Source: Dillenia suffruticosa (taxonomy: Eukaryota > Streptophyta > Magnoliopsida > Dilleniales > Dilleniaceae). From it: DNA of 64,000 nt. Shown here one piece after another: positions 24,546-35,868 of this stretch. Position 1 is the stretch's first letter; every line of letters starts with the position of its first letter. The DNA lies in the NCBI GenBank assembly GCA_033439265.1, contig JAVTVX010000010.1, positions 13,314,001 through 13,378,000 on the forward strand, written 5' to 3'. A program made the translations under genes and the position numbers. The notes under the pieces were generated by a model, which worked only from the letters and a program-made list of their open reading frames with translations, was not told the DNA's origin and searched no databases.

Positions 24546-27500
24546 ATGGCGTCTCACATTGTTGGATACCCTCGCATGGGGCCCAAGAGAGAGCTCAAGT
24601 TTGCATTAGAATCCTTTTGGGATGGGAAGAGTAGCGCTGAGGATTTGCAGAAAGTGGCAGCAGATCTTAGGTCTTCCATTTGGAAGCAAATGGCTGATGC
24701 TGATATCAAATATATTCCCAGCAACACCTTCTCATACTATGATCAAGTATTGGACACGACAGCAATGCTTGGTGCTGTGCCGCCTAGATATGCTTGGACT
24801 GGTGGTGAGATTGGGTTTGATACCTACTTCTCCATGGCCAGGGGAAATGCATCCGTTCCGGCTATGGAAATGACCAAGTGGTTCGACACCAACTAGTAAG
24901 TGGTGATTTCATCTATGTTTGGTGCATGTTATGTAAAACAGCTATCTCCTCTATAGACATGCTTAATATTTCTGGAACTTTGTCTTTAAAGCCATTACAT
25001 TGTTCCTGAGCTGAGCCCAGAAGTGAAGTTCAGCTATTCATCTCACAAGGCAGTGGAGGAGTACAAGGAGGCCAAGGCTGTAAGTGTTATAGATCCACTT
25101 GCCTTCTATGCTTGTCTATTGTTCTTTCAAAAATGCTTTTGCGGTAATTATTGGATTTTTATTTCCTGCAGCTTGGAGTTGATACTGTCCCAGTCCTCTT
25201 AGGTCCTGTCACATACTTGTTGTTGTCAAAACCAACAAAGGGTGTTGAGAAGTCCTTCTCTCTTCTCTCACTAATTGGCGGCATTCTTCCAATTTACAAG
25301 TAAGTAGTTGCTATTTATTATTGATTAAGTGTTGGTTTTGTTCTACCTCTTCTTTTGCTTGTGGTCATAGTAAGAAGAAAAGAAGAGAATTTTCTTTTAG
25401 CTAAAGATTAAGTGAATGCCTTGCAGGGAAGTTATTGCTGAGCTAAAGGCCACTGGTGCTACCTGGATTCAGTTTGATGAGCCCATCTTGGTCAAGGATC
25501 TTGATTCTCACCAGCTGGAAGCTTTTACTCATGCCTACTCTGAACTTGAGTCTTCTTTCTCTGGATTGAATGTTCTCATCGAGACTTACTTTGCTGATGT
25601 TCCTGCTAATGCCTACAAGACACTTACCTCTTTGAAGGGTGTCACTGGTATTGGGTTTGATCTTGTTCGTGGAACAAAGACCCTTGACTTGATCAAGGGT
25701 GGATTCCCTTCTGGCAAGTATCTCTTTGCTGGAGTTGTTGATGGAAGGAACATTTGGGCCAATGATCTAACTAGTTCACTTAGTACTCTGGAGGCTCTTG
25801 AGGGCATTGTTGGGAAAGGTGGGCTTACTTTAGTGTATTTTTTTTTTATTTCACTGATCTTGGTCACTTGTTAATTGTTATTAATGCTATTTACTTCGGT
25901 TCTCCAACAGACAAACTTGTTGTCTCTACATCATGCTCACTCCTTCATACTGCGGTTGATCTTGTAAATGAAACTAAGCTGGACCAGGAGCTCAAGTCAT
26001 GGCTTGCATTTGCAGCACAGAAAATAGTTGAAGTGAATGCCTTGGCCAAGGCGTTGTGTGGTCAAAAGGATGGGGTATTTGCTTTCATTAGGGATTCAAT
26101 TTTTTCTTTTTCTCATTTTCCTTGTGCTTGAAATCTGAAAGATGCATGATTTTCAGAGTTATTTGCTCTTCTTTGTTTACCACAATGGTTTTACATTCTC
26201 CATGCATGAATTGGAAATAGAGGCAAAGTTATCTTTATGGTTGTATCATTATGAAGCACCTGTATCATTCTCCTGACTATTCATCCTTTTCAGGCATCCT
26301 TCTCTGATAATGCTGCTGCCCAAGCATCAAGAAAATCTTCTCCAAGAGTTACAAATGAGGATGTCCAGAAGGCTGTAAGCAACATTAAGCCTTAACTTTG
26401 TTATTTGATTCACATATCGTGATAGTGCTGTTCTTAGTGAGTTTCTTTTAATCATTTTTGCTCAGGCTGCTGCTTTGAAGGGCTCTGACCACCGCAGAGC
26501 CACACCTGTGAGTGCTAGGTTGGATGCTCAGCAGAAGAAAATGAATCTTCCCATTCTGCCAACCACCACCATTGGATCATTCCCTCAGACCTTGGATCTT
26601 AGAAGAGTGCGTCGTGAGTACAAGGCAAAAAAGTAAGATCTTTTTTCATGATTGTCATTTTGTTATTTTGAGTATGATGTTGGTTGTCTATATCTACTTA
26701 TTTTCATTATGCTGTGATGCACTTCAGAATATCTGAGGAGGAATATGTCAAGGCGATCAAGGAGGAAATTAACAAGGTTGTAAAGCTTCAAGAAGAGCTG
26801 GACATTGACGTATTGGTGCATGGAGAGCCAGAGGTGATCTATGATTCATTATTGTTTCTGACTTAAATTTAATTTGAAACTAGGTTCCAGGTAAGTTTCA
26901 TTTTCCTATGGTGTATCAACTACTCACATCTGTTCCTTGTTTATGTAGAGGAATGACATGGTTGAGTACTTTGGGGAGCAGCTATCTGGTTTTGCTTTCA
27001 CTGTCAATGGCTGGGTTCAATCATATGGATCTCGGTGTGTCAAGCCACCAATCATCTATGGTGATGTGAGTCGCCCTAAGGCTATGACAGTCTTCTGGTC
27101 TTCAATGGCTCAGAGTATGACTTCACGCCCAATGAAGGGAATGCTCACTGGGCCTGTTACCATTCTCAACTGGTCATTTGTTAGGAATGACCAACCTAGG
27201 TGAGAAATCAGTTCAACTGACACTCTACTTGTCTCTATTTGTTTTGTTGGAATTTTGTGCTTTCTCTCTGACATTGCCGCATGCTCCTAGACATGAGACT
27301 TGCTATCAAATTGCTTTGGCCATCAAGGATGAGGTTGAGGATCTTGAGAAGGCTGGCATCACTGTTATCCAGATTGATGAGGCTGCACTCAGAGAAGGGT
27401 TGCCTCTGAGGAAGTCTGAAGAAGCTTTCTATTTGGACTGGGCTGTTCACTCCTTCAGAATCACCAACTGTGGCGTGCTAGACACCACACAGGTTTTCCA

Positions 27501-27960
27501 TCTGTGCTCTAGTACTGTTTCTATATCGCTTTAGGGAACAGAGCATCTCTCAATTATTTGGCAAACATTCTGATCCCCTTATCATGCACAGATACATACC
27601 CACATGTGCTACTCCAACTTCAATGACATCATTCATTCCATCATTGACATGGATGCTGATGTGATCACAATTGAGAACTCCCGATCCGATGAAAAGCTTC
27701 TCTCAGTCTTCCGCGAGGGAGTGAAGTATGGAGCTGGTATCGGCCCTGGTGTGTACGATATCCACTCCCCTAGGATCCCATCAACTGAGGAGATTGCTGA
27801 TAGGATCAACAAGATGCTTGCAGTCCTTGAGTCCAACATTCTCTGGGTTAACCCTGACTGTGGGCTCAAGACCCGTAAATACACTGAGGTCAAGCCTGCG
27901 TTGAGCAACATGGTTGCCGCTGCCAAGCTTATCCGCTCTCAACTTGCCAGCACGAAGTGA
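24546..27960 (+). CDS. metE: Cobalamin-independent methionine synthase (EC 2.1.1.14)
   Basis: Eleven coding exons: 24546-24895, 24992-25079, 25172-25299, 25427-25818, 25911-26074, 26294-26374, 26466-26632, 26728-26833, 26949-27199, 27291-27492 and 27592-27960. They sum to 2298 nt, exactly 765 aa, the length of Arabidopsis ATMS1. The enzyme transfers the methyl group from 5-methyltetrahydropteroyl-triglutamate to homocysteine in the cytosol, feeding the S-adenosylmethionine cycle. The protein starts [18 protein letters not shown]. The C-terminal catalytic barrel holds the zinc ligands in HTHMCYSNF (His647, Cys649), Glu671 in ITIENSRSD and Cys733 in [11 protein letters not shown]. The N-terminal duplicated barrel lies in exons 1-6. 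All junctions are GT-AG and no lesion is seen. There is no plastid extension, so this is the cytosolic type. Confidence 0.98.
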
Positions 27961-28370
27961 GCTACTAACAAGGTGCTATAAGTATATTATTCTTGCATTT
28001 TGGGAAGCGAAGAAGGGAAAGCAAGGGATAAAAGTGATGGGAAAGAAAGGGAAAAAAAGGTGATATGGTTTTAATAACACCTCTGTGGTGGGTTCGAGGT
28101 TATAAAAGGGAAAAAAATAAGAAGAAAAAAATGTCGTTCCCTCTTATGCCATTTAAGTTGTTTGATGTATTTTAGCATTTGGGATTTGTTTTTTCTGTTC
28201 AATAGCTGGTAGGGATGTTTCGATTCCGCTCCTTGGTTGTGGTGTTTTTCTGCGTATGAAAAAGTGTTCCCTCTGCAAGGGTACAACGGGGACAATGATG
28301 AGATGCATGGAATGCTATTTAATTAAGGCATTATGTGAGGAGAATAAAGGTTAAAAATTCATTTTGCAGT
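27961..28370 (+). terminator. Methionine synthase 3'UTR and polyadenylation region
   Basis: After the TGA the sequence continues T/G-rich, with AATAAA at 28343-28348. This is the best polyadenylation signal for the gene. The cleavage site is not resolved. Confidence 0.5.
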
Positions 28371-30370
28371 GCTCACTCGGGTTCATTTCTGGTTTTAATT
28401 GCTGCGTTGGGTTCATACGAAAGATAGATGTAATCATGTGTGTCGCATGACCCAGCCTGGTTCTATTTTCAGCTGAGTTGAATTTTTTTTAATAATTAAT
28501 TATTATTTAAAATTATATTTTTATTAATTCATTATCGGATTTAATTTAGAGGAGGAGTTTTTCAGCGTAATTTTTTTTATTATTTTTAAATTTTGAATTT
28601 ATAATTTAATTAAGAAGCTAATATGTTATTAAGTTGAATTCTTTTCTTGCGACACTGGGAGGGAAGAAATAAAAAAGATTATAAATGCAGTACCTCGGCT
28701 GTCTCTACTCCTGATCACGGTTCACATTTGGTCCGAATCGGAGTATATCGTCTAAACTGTAGGGTCCATGAACTGGGCGATTTATGTACAATGTGAGTAG
28801 GTTTAGGGCCTAGTTTTTGAGGTTTAACCCACAACTAAACCGTTGATGGGGGTTCAATTCCAAGCTTGGCTAGTCCAATTCAGGGCTGAACCAACTAGTT
28901 GAGTTTGACCAGCTATAGCCAGAATCCACATTTTTTTCTTTTTCCTTCATTACTTTTCAAAAATTAAATAGAACATCGGAAGAAGATCCTGATCACCACC
29001 CTTATTTCTCTGCTAATGTCTTCGTCAATTCCTTCTCTTTCCACTCCCACACTCTCTCCTCTTCCTCCAAACTCGCTCTCAACAACGCCGCCATTCTCGC
29101 TTTCCTTCACTTCACTTCTGGTACTTCCCCATTTTGGATTCTCAATCCCACTTTCTCTCTCCCCTGTTTCTTTTCTTACAATAACTTCCCCAAAGAAATT
29201 AAAGGGCTTGCAGGTTTCTCTTTTAATTTTATGTATTTGGCCAAAAATCTGATCGGAAAAGTCCTCCATTTAATGGAGCTACAAACAAAGAAAGTATCAA
29301 ATCAGAGTTCTAATTTGATGGGTGTTCAAGATGATATACATGTATATTTATGTTTGTCATCATTTCTGACATTGCTAAGGTAATGCGTGAATTGGGGGAG
29401 TTGGGGGTTTGGGGGATTCTATGATAATGTGTAAATTGTTGAATGTTCTTTTATTTTTTTTCCTACCTTCTTGATCAGGGTCATTGAGTTCTAGTTTTGA
29501 ATCCATAGATGGGAAGGCAGTGACTGAAAAACTCGGTCAGGATTCTGAGAGGAAATCTTCTTTGGGAGCCAACTAATGTAAGCCCAAGCAGTTTTGTTGA
29601 TTAGGCTGTTGTTTTTGTCTGTTTGTCAAAATTTCTGACATTACTAAGGAAATGCGTGATTTGGGTGAGTTGGGGGTTTGGGGGTATTCTATGATAATGT
29701 GTAAATTGTTGAATGTTCTGTTTTTTTTTTTTTTTTGGTTTCTACTTTGTCATTGAGTTCTAGTGTTGAATCCATAGATGGGGAGACAGGGACCGAAAAA
29801 CTCGGTCAGGATTCTGAGAGAAAATCTTGTGGGAGCCAACGAAGGTAAACCCAAGTGGGTTTTGTACTCAAGTGGTTTTTGTGCTCAACCAAGGTAAGCC
29901 CAACTGTTGTTTTTGTCTGTTGTCCTTGAAACTATTTTCCTTCGGTAATTGGTCTTCCTGTGTGGAAAAAATTTATTTACTCTTCGTGATATAATTTGTG
30001 CTCAAGTGGGTTTTGTGCCTTAGGCTTTGTTTGTAAGAAGATATTAGGAAAAACTTGGAAAAATATACAATTTTGTCTCAGCTTTGTTCACAGCCAATGA
30101 TTTCACTTTAATGTTCCTGCTGTTATTGGTTCATAGGCAACCATTTTAACCTCAACTAGGTTCCTCTTGTATATGCAGCCGTAGTTGCTATAATATGAAT
30201 AGATAGGCTACAGTTGCAATTTCTAGTGATATTGTTGTAGCCTTGTCTTGTATTTGGGGTCTTTATCATATGATGTTTTTCCTAATTGCTGATAGTGTTC
30301 CTGTTATGGAGTAATAGAATTGCATTTCTTTACATTAGGAGATAATATTATAGTTAATTTGTGCTTACAG
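28371..30370. other. Spacer upstream of the DRB pseudogene, with a tandem duplication
   Basis: The first 600 bases are AT-rich without recognisable features. From about 28980 to 29270 a Ser/Pro/Leu-rich frame is open, but it has no domain and is probably non-coding leader. From 29351 to 29856 there is a two-copy repeat, listed separately. Confidence 0.45.
29351..29856 (+). repeat. Two-copy tandem duplication, offset about 269 bp
   Basis: Unit 1 (29351 to about 29590) and unit 2 (29620 to about 29856) share ATTTCTGACATT, GAGTTGGGGGTTTGGGGG, TATGATAATGTGTAAATTGT, GTCATTGAGTTCTAGT, GAATCCATAGATGGG and AACTCGGTCAGGATTCTGAG. Identity is about 90 percent by eye. They sit just upstream of the DRB pseudogene. 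Confidence 0.9.
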
Positions 30371-31912
30371 ATAAACAATATCCATACAAGGCCCAGCTGC
30401 AAAACTATGCCCAATGGAAAAATCTTGATGTGCCTTCCTACTCTTTCATAAGTGAGGGGGCCACCTCATGCCGTTTGCTTTATGGCTGTGGTAACAATCA
30501 AAGATCAAATGTTTGAAAACCCACAATATTTCAACACTCTGAAGGATGCAGAACATTCTGCCGCGCAGACTGCTTTGATGTCATTGTCTGTGGATGGTTT
30601 TAGGGATGTGAGTTCCTTTATGGATGAGTATTTTCTTTTGTTTTGTGATTGATATGTGGTTGACATTCATATACCTTATTACCCTTTTTGCAAGGACGAC
30701 CCTGGCTTTTATAAGAATCTGTTACAGCAACTAGCTCAGAAAGAAGATTTCTGCTTACCAACATATAAGACAATCCAGGCTGGTGCAGCTCACTATCCAA
30801 TATTTTTTTCAACTATTGAAGTAGGAGAATTTTCCAAAGGGAAAGCCTGAAAATCCAAAATGCAGGCAGAGATAAATGCTGCAAAGGTTGCTTACAAAGC
30901 ATTGGGGTAGCATAAGTCCTAGGCTGTTATTCTTAAAAATTAATACATGTGCTTCTCTGTTCTTTCTAATGTTAAAACAAGGAAGTATATTATTGTCAAT
31001 CTTTTTCCCAAATTTAAGTGGCACAGCTCCACCATCTGATGGATGAATTATTATCCTGCCTTACATGCTTTCGTACTTGGAAAAGTACTAATAAGTGGGC
31101 ATGCTTCTTGCTGTCATACATTGCTATTTAGGATGTTTATACTGCCTGATAGAGTATTTTCTATCGTGCTGCATTAATGGTGCCTTTTCAGGTCAGTTGA
31201 ATAGGACCACTGGTTTTCCTTGCTCTGGTTTATCAGAGAATCATACTCTGAATTCCATCCACATTTCTGCTTCACTACAAAGTTTGTCTTTTGAAGACAA
31301 CAGCCAACATGCTGGTGCTTCTTCAGTTTTATCTCAAAGATCGAGATTGCAGGAAATAGGGGAAATGAGTGAAGGTAAATATTTCCTTCCTCTTTAGGCA
31401 GCTGCATCTGCATGCTCTCAAATTTCTCTCACCGCTATATATTCAGATGATGTATGCCACATACATTTAACATTCATTATGTGGCCTAATTTGAAGTTTG
31501 ATAGACTTTTGCTTCTGTGTTGCTTCCTGATGAATTTCAAGGAGTAGAATGTGCCAAAACATCAACATGTAATTCTGCTAAAGACATTAAGGATTCCACT
31601 CACACACACAAGAAACAAAGAGCTTAGGAAGAAAGCAGAGATGATAGTTTTTGTGTCTTCTGAGCCATGCTTTCATCATCTGAAGACAGTCCAGTTCCGG
31701 ACCTCTCTTCTCTGTCCTTTGCATCTCTATCCTCTGCAGATTCAGCCATTCAGAAGACCAGAGTAATGCGAAGCTACTTGCTTTGCAGCAAAGTGCAAGC
31801 GTATCCCTGCATTCCAAACTTTGCAGTTCCCAAAGGCCAAACTTTGCTGCCAATTAGTGATGACAAGTGGGTGGCTGTAAGCTTAGACTACCCAAATCAG
31901 AAAACTAACTAG
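30371..31912 (+). pseudogene. Double-stranded RNA-binding (DRB) protein pseudogene
   Basis: Two dsRNA-binding motifs are readable. The first, from 30371, reads YPYKAQLQNYAQWKNLDVPS...FISE, then GPPHAVCFMAVVTI...DAEHSAAQTALMSLS. The second, from about 30697, reads DDPGFYKNLLQQLAQKEDFC...IFFSTIEVGEFSKGKA, then KSKMQAEINAAKVAYKALG. A C-terminal block (31670-31909) reads VMRSYLLCSKVQAYP...LLPISDDKWVAVSLDYP. DRB proteins assist Dicer-like enzymes in small-RNA production. Lesions: an extra G in the run at 30456-30460 shifts the frame inside motif 1; TGA at 30848-30850 replaces the residue between GKA and KSK in motif 2; TAG at 31625-31627 and TGA at 31661-31663 break the C-terminal frame. Four independent defects make a functional product very unlikely. 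The resemblance is to two-motif DRBs (DRB1/DRB4-like); the subtype is unsure. Confidence 0.82.
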
Positions 31913-32377
31913 CCTATTTTCACGTCACCTGCTCTCCTTATTGTAAGAGTTCCCACTCGTATGCTTATAAACCAAGATATTGTTGGAAAACTTAACACAT
32001 GACTGATGCTGAAGATAACTTGAACATGTTTCTTCATTCTAACTTTTGCTGAATTCTCTATGCATACTTCAGTATGATGCAAGATATTATTTCAAGGATG
32101 ATTATGTGATTGACTTTTCTTGACGAGTGTTTTCTTTTTGTTTTGTTTTGTTTCTTTTCCCCCTTAAATCCTTCAATGGGTTACAAAGGTATTTTAAGGT
32201 AACATGATGCCCTTGAAAGGAACGTTTCCTGGTCATTGTTCAAGAAATTCTCTGGGGCATATAAACTAGATATATATATATATATATATGAATATGAACT
32301 GAAATCCATTAGTCAGGTAATGTCTTTACATTATTGACCATGTGTATATGCATGTGTTATATTTCGGTTTTTACATT

Positions 32378-33238
32378 TCAGGCTGATGAGAAGACTCTAA
32401 GGCACTTGGAGATACACAATCCGATTGCCAGACCTACAGATGCAGCAATAACCAAGTTCATTCTTTGTCTTGGTTTATTCAGCTCTGTAATTGTAGCACC
32501 CACCACTTGCTTATAATACTCCAATCTGGATGTACCCAAATTACTCTCATTGTGCAGGTCAGTGACACTATCAATGGAGTTTCTATTTCTTTGCTCACTT
32601 TCTTCTGGTTTCCTAGTAATCTCTCCAACACCATCAGATTTTGCTTCTGCTTGAGTCTGCTGAGGAACATTTTCAGCATCTCTGGCACTGCTCCTTCCAG
32701 ATGCTTCCACTGGTGGCTTCTCCTCCATATTTTGAGTAACCCCTTTGGCATCTTCTTGTTTGGCAGTCTTCTCATTTATTTCCTTTTTCTTATTGTCTTC
32801 GTCGCTCATCTTCTGAGTGGCTCCATCAAAACTTTCTTTCTTGTCAGTCTTCCAATTTCTCTGTTCGTCCTGCCCATTTGCATGAGCAGGTTCTTGAGCC
32901 TGTGAAGGTGCCTCCATGGCAGGCTTTTGGGAGATTGGAGCCTCCTTTGCTGGTTCTGCCTTGATCTTCTCTGGTTTGATCATCTTTGGTTGCCTCACAT
33001 ACAGGATGCCTTTCTCGAACTTAGCACTGATCGCATTTGTGTTACAATCATTAGGAATGCGAACTTCTTTAGTGAATATCTCCTTTGTATTGTTTCCAAG
33101 TGGACGTTCTCCACTGATCTTTAATGTTCCAGATGTTGTTAGCTGCCCCTTTAGATGCTCCGGCATGAAATCTGCAGGATCACTTATTAACTAGGTGAGA
33201 CACACACACATACCCACAAAAGCATAATGAAAAAGAAG

Positions 33239-33308
<70 letters not shown>

Positions 33309-33410
33309 CAGACCAGGTAGATAAAGGACGAGGGTGTCACATTCTTCATCTTGAACCAATTCACTCTTGGGAATGAAAACCTTAATCATGGGTTCGGGTG
33401 CAGCTCTCAT
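32378..33410 (-). CDS. RTM2-like protein: small heat-shock (alpha-crystallin) domain with C-terminal membrane anchor
   Basis: Two exons, 33410-33314 and 33171-32378, sum to 891 nt (296 aa). The start is MRAAPEPMIKVFIPKSELVQ. An alpha-crystallin-like domain (about residues 10-100) contains TLVLYLPDFMPEHLKGQL, ISGERPLGNN and IPNDCNTNAISAKFEKGILYV. A long, highly charged Lys/Glu/Gln linker (about 105-260) follows. The C terminus carries a hydrophobic helix (MNLVIAASVGLAIGLCIS) and a short tail, so the protein is probably tail-anchored. This is the architecture of Arabidopsis RTM2, which limits systemic movement of some potyviruses and is linked to phloem sieve elements; many relatives have no known role. 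The intron holds a 64-base GA repeat. The gene lies tail-to-tail with the DRB pseudogene. Confidence 0.88.
33241..33304. repeat. (GA)n microsatellite
   Basis: About 32 perfect AG dinucleotides inside the single intron of the RTM2-like gene (a CT run on the coding strand). On the coding strand it runs close after the 5' splice site. Confidence 0.95.
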
Positions 33411-34914
33411 CCTTTGTCTTCTGTTTCTTGTTTTGTTTCCCTTGTGGAATGTGGTGGAAATGGAATGGATATGAGAAGTTGAGGAACTTTGTATTTATAG
33501 GTAGACATGGAGGTTTGAAGATTAGGGTGATAGGTTTCCATGACTTGTTATTTTTGTTTTTCTTTCAGGTTGGATTATGCCTTGTGTTGCATGCTTGTCT
33601 TTGTGTTCTCTCTCTAGAGTTCTTGAAATTTAGTGCTGTTCAAATGGTCACTTCTGGCGTAGGAAAGGTGCAAATTCTTTGTTTGTCATATACTCTTTTT
33701 CAGAACTTTGCTGTGGGGTTGTATCCTCTTACGCTTTTCTTCCTCAATCAGACTTGGGCCTATTCACATTTGCCAAGCAATTCTTTTGGATCATATTAAA
33801 AGAGAGAAGACTTAAGTACCATTTTGATATATATATATATATATATATATTGAAAAAAGGGTAAATAATTATATCTAAGATTTTATTTTTAATTTAATTT
33901 GATTTGATTTAAAATATTACAGATAAAATAAAATAAAATAAAAAACGGACAATTAAGTCAAATTAAATGGAAAGCCCTTTTTTATTTTCATTTTTTTGCT
34001 GATTTATTTAAAAATATGATTACTTCTCTCATATTATTGTATATAAAACATACACTAGACTAACCCACTTGATAATTTTTATAGAACTGGCAAATAAATA
34101 TCGGTTATAGACCTTAAACTTCCAAATTTTTTTCCTTTTGAAAACTTGAATGACGGAATATCATGAGGAACAAATGACAATTAAAAATTTTATTGTAAAA
34201 AAAAATTAAAATTATTGGCACAAGGTTTATTCTTGAAATTGTGACATCTTTTGAGATTTGTGGGTATTTTTTTTTTTACTGTATCGATCTGTATTCGGAA
34301 TCATATTTTGATTAATTTGGTTTAAAACTTGCAGTAATCCATTTAAGAGACTATTCTCCCAATGTGATCTTTTTCATGTTCAAGTAATGAATTGAATATG
34401 AGAATTTGATTAAGCGATTTAGCGTTATATCTCGTTATGTCAACTAATCGTCAAAAGATTTGTGGGTTAATTATCCGTGTTAAGCTCGGCTCTTGTTGAG
34501 TTTCTAGGGTTTATATGGGTAGTTCAATTATGTCTAGGGTCATAATTAAATCCATCAAAATCAAGAAAATATGATTGCATTAAAATAATTAAAATGAATT
34601 TTTCTTTGTTTAGTTGTGTTTTGCCGCTAAAAACGTACCTTATTCAATCCAAAACTACAAATTTATTTTAAGTAAAAAATAAATTGTTTTGAAGTTGCTT
34701 CTTTCTACCAACAATTACAAAAAAAAAAAAAAAAAAAAAAAAATTCTAAAAAGGAATTTCAAATTATTAAGAAAATAATAATATTTAATATTTCTTTGCT
34801 TGCACAGCAAAAGTTATCTCTTGAAAAAGTCCTAGCAAAGAAAAATTAAAATTCCACGAGTATATTAACATAACTAAAAAACTACTTATTTACTTCGTAA
34901 AGAAATTTAATGGG

Positions 34915-34958
<44 letters not shown>

Positions 34959-35868
34959 TTGTTATGGGGTTTCCTTGCCTTCGGTCTCATTCAAGACCTG
35001 ATCAAGGGATCTTCCCTTTAGCCCTTGAGTGTCTAGGGTTTTGATTTATCCCCCCCTCTTGTGAACCCCTTGAAAAGAGATGACAACCAAGACGAACAAA
35101 ATTATTAATTTATCATAAAAATAGAAAATTAGTGTATACAGTTTGGTTTCTTGCTCTAAAAATTCAAAAAGACTTGTTATAAATCGCGGGTTGGGTTGGT
35201 CCAACAATGAAAAGCATGGAAATATTTTTTTTTTAATATGAAAAATTATTAATATTATAATAATTTTAGTTCTCTTTTTATAGATAAATTTAACCTCTAT
35301 TTTGCAGAATTCTATACATACTACCATTTTTAATTTATTTAAATATATTAAAAAAATAATAAACAATAAATTAAACAAGGTTAAAAAAAGTTAAGTTTTC
35401 CCAAGTACTTTCCCATTAATGTATTAATCTATTTTGGGAGAAGTAATGGAACGTGCAAATTGTCTCCGAGTGGATAGTTTAGTGGTCATAATTTTTCTCT
35501 CCCGGTCTGATGATCCCAGATTTGAATATGCGTGAAAAAAAAAAGAAGGAATGTGCGAATTACCATAAGTTGGATCAGAAAGTCAGTTATTTCTGGATCA
35601 CGATCTATTGGGCCTCTCTATTACAAGCCCGTTTCCAAATTCAAAAGAACGAGAGGCCCATTCTTGATGCCCTATTTTTTTTAATTAAAATATTATTGTT
35701 ATTATTTTTAAATACTTTCCAAATTCCAGTAGACCGCGTCCTCGCCAACTCGCCGGCGATCTTCTCCTCCGGTTAACGTTCATTTTGCTCAAAATTTCGG
35801 AAAAAAGGGTGACGGCGATCAACGACTTCTTGAAACCCTAACTCCAAAAAAAGGATCGAAGAAAATCC
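33411..35868. other. Intergenic region with a SINE and homopolymer runs
   Basis: This is the shared upstream region of the RTM2-like gene (leftward) and the GCP6 gene (rightward), so it should contain both promoters. It contains a (TA)n run near 33826-33850, SINE family A copy 3, an A-run near 34721-34742 and a T-run of about 35 bases at 34918-34953. A tRNA-like fragment lies near 35470-35530. No gene is seen. Confidence 0.5.
34254..34467 (-). mobile_element. SINE family A, copy 3
   Basis: The minus-strand element 34266-34455 begins on the plus strand with a T-run, then ACTGTATCGATCTGTATTCG, ATCATATTTTGATTAATTTG and CCATTTAAGAGACTATTCTC, and ends GTCAACTAATCGTC. The 12-bp perfect target duplication AGATTTGTGGGT flanks it at 34254-34265 and 34456-34467. 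Confidence 0.85.

Noticed and set aside
28990-29252. Possible transit-peptide-like first exon for the DRB gene (MSSSIPSLSTPTLSPLPP...)
   Set aside because: DRB proteins normally start at or near the first dsRNA-binding motif, and no clean in-frame splice to 30371 was found.
32465-32905. 146-codon plus-strand frame opposite the RTM2-like gene
   Set aside because: Antisense shadow of the Lys/Glu-rich linker, giving a Phe/Leu/Ser-rich translation.
34918-34953. Long T-run as a retrotransposon tail
   Set aside because: No element body or target duplication could be recognised next to it, so it is treated as a simple homopolymer.
35470-35530. tRNA-like sequence (TAGTTTAGTGGTCAT ... GATCCCAGATTTGAAT)
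   Set aside because: The A-box-like part is good, but no cloverleaf can be folded and the B-box region is degenerate. At best it is a decayed tRNA or SINE head.
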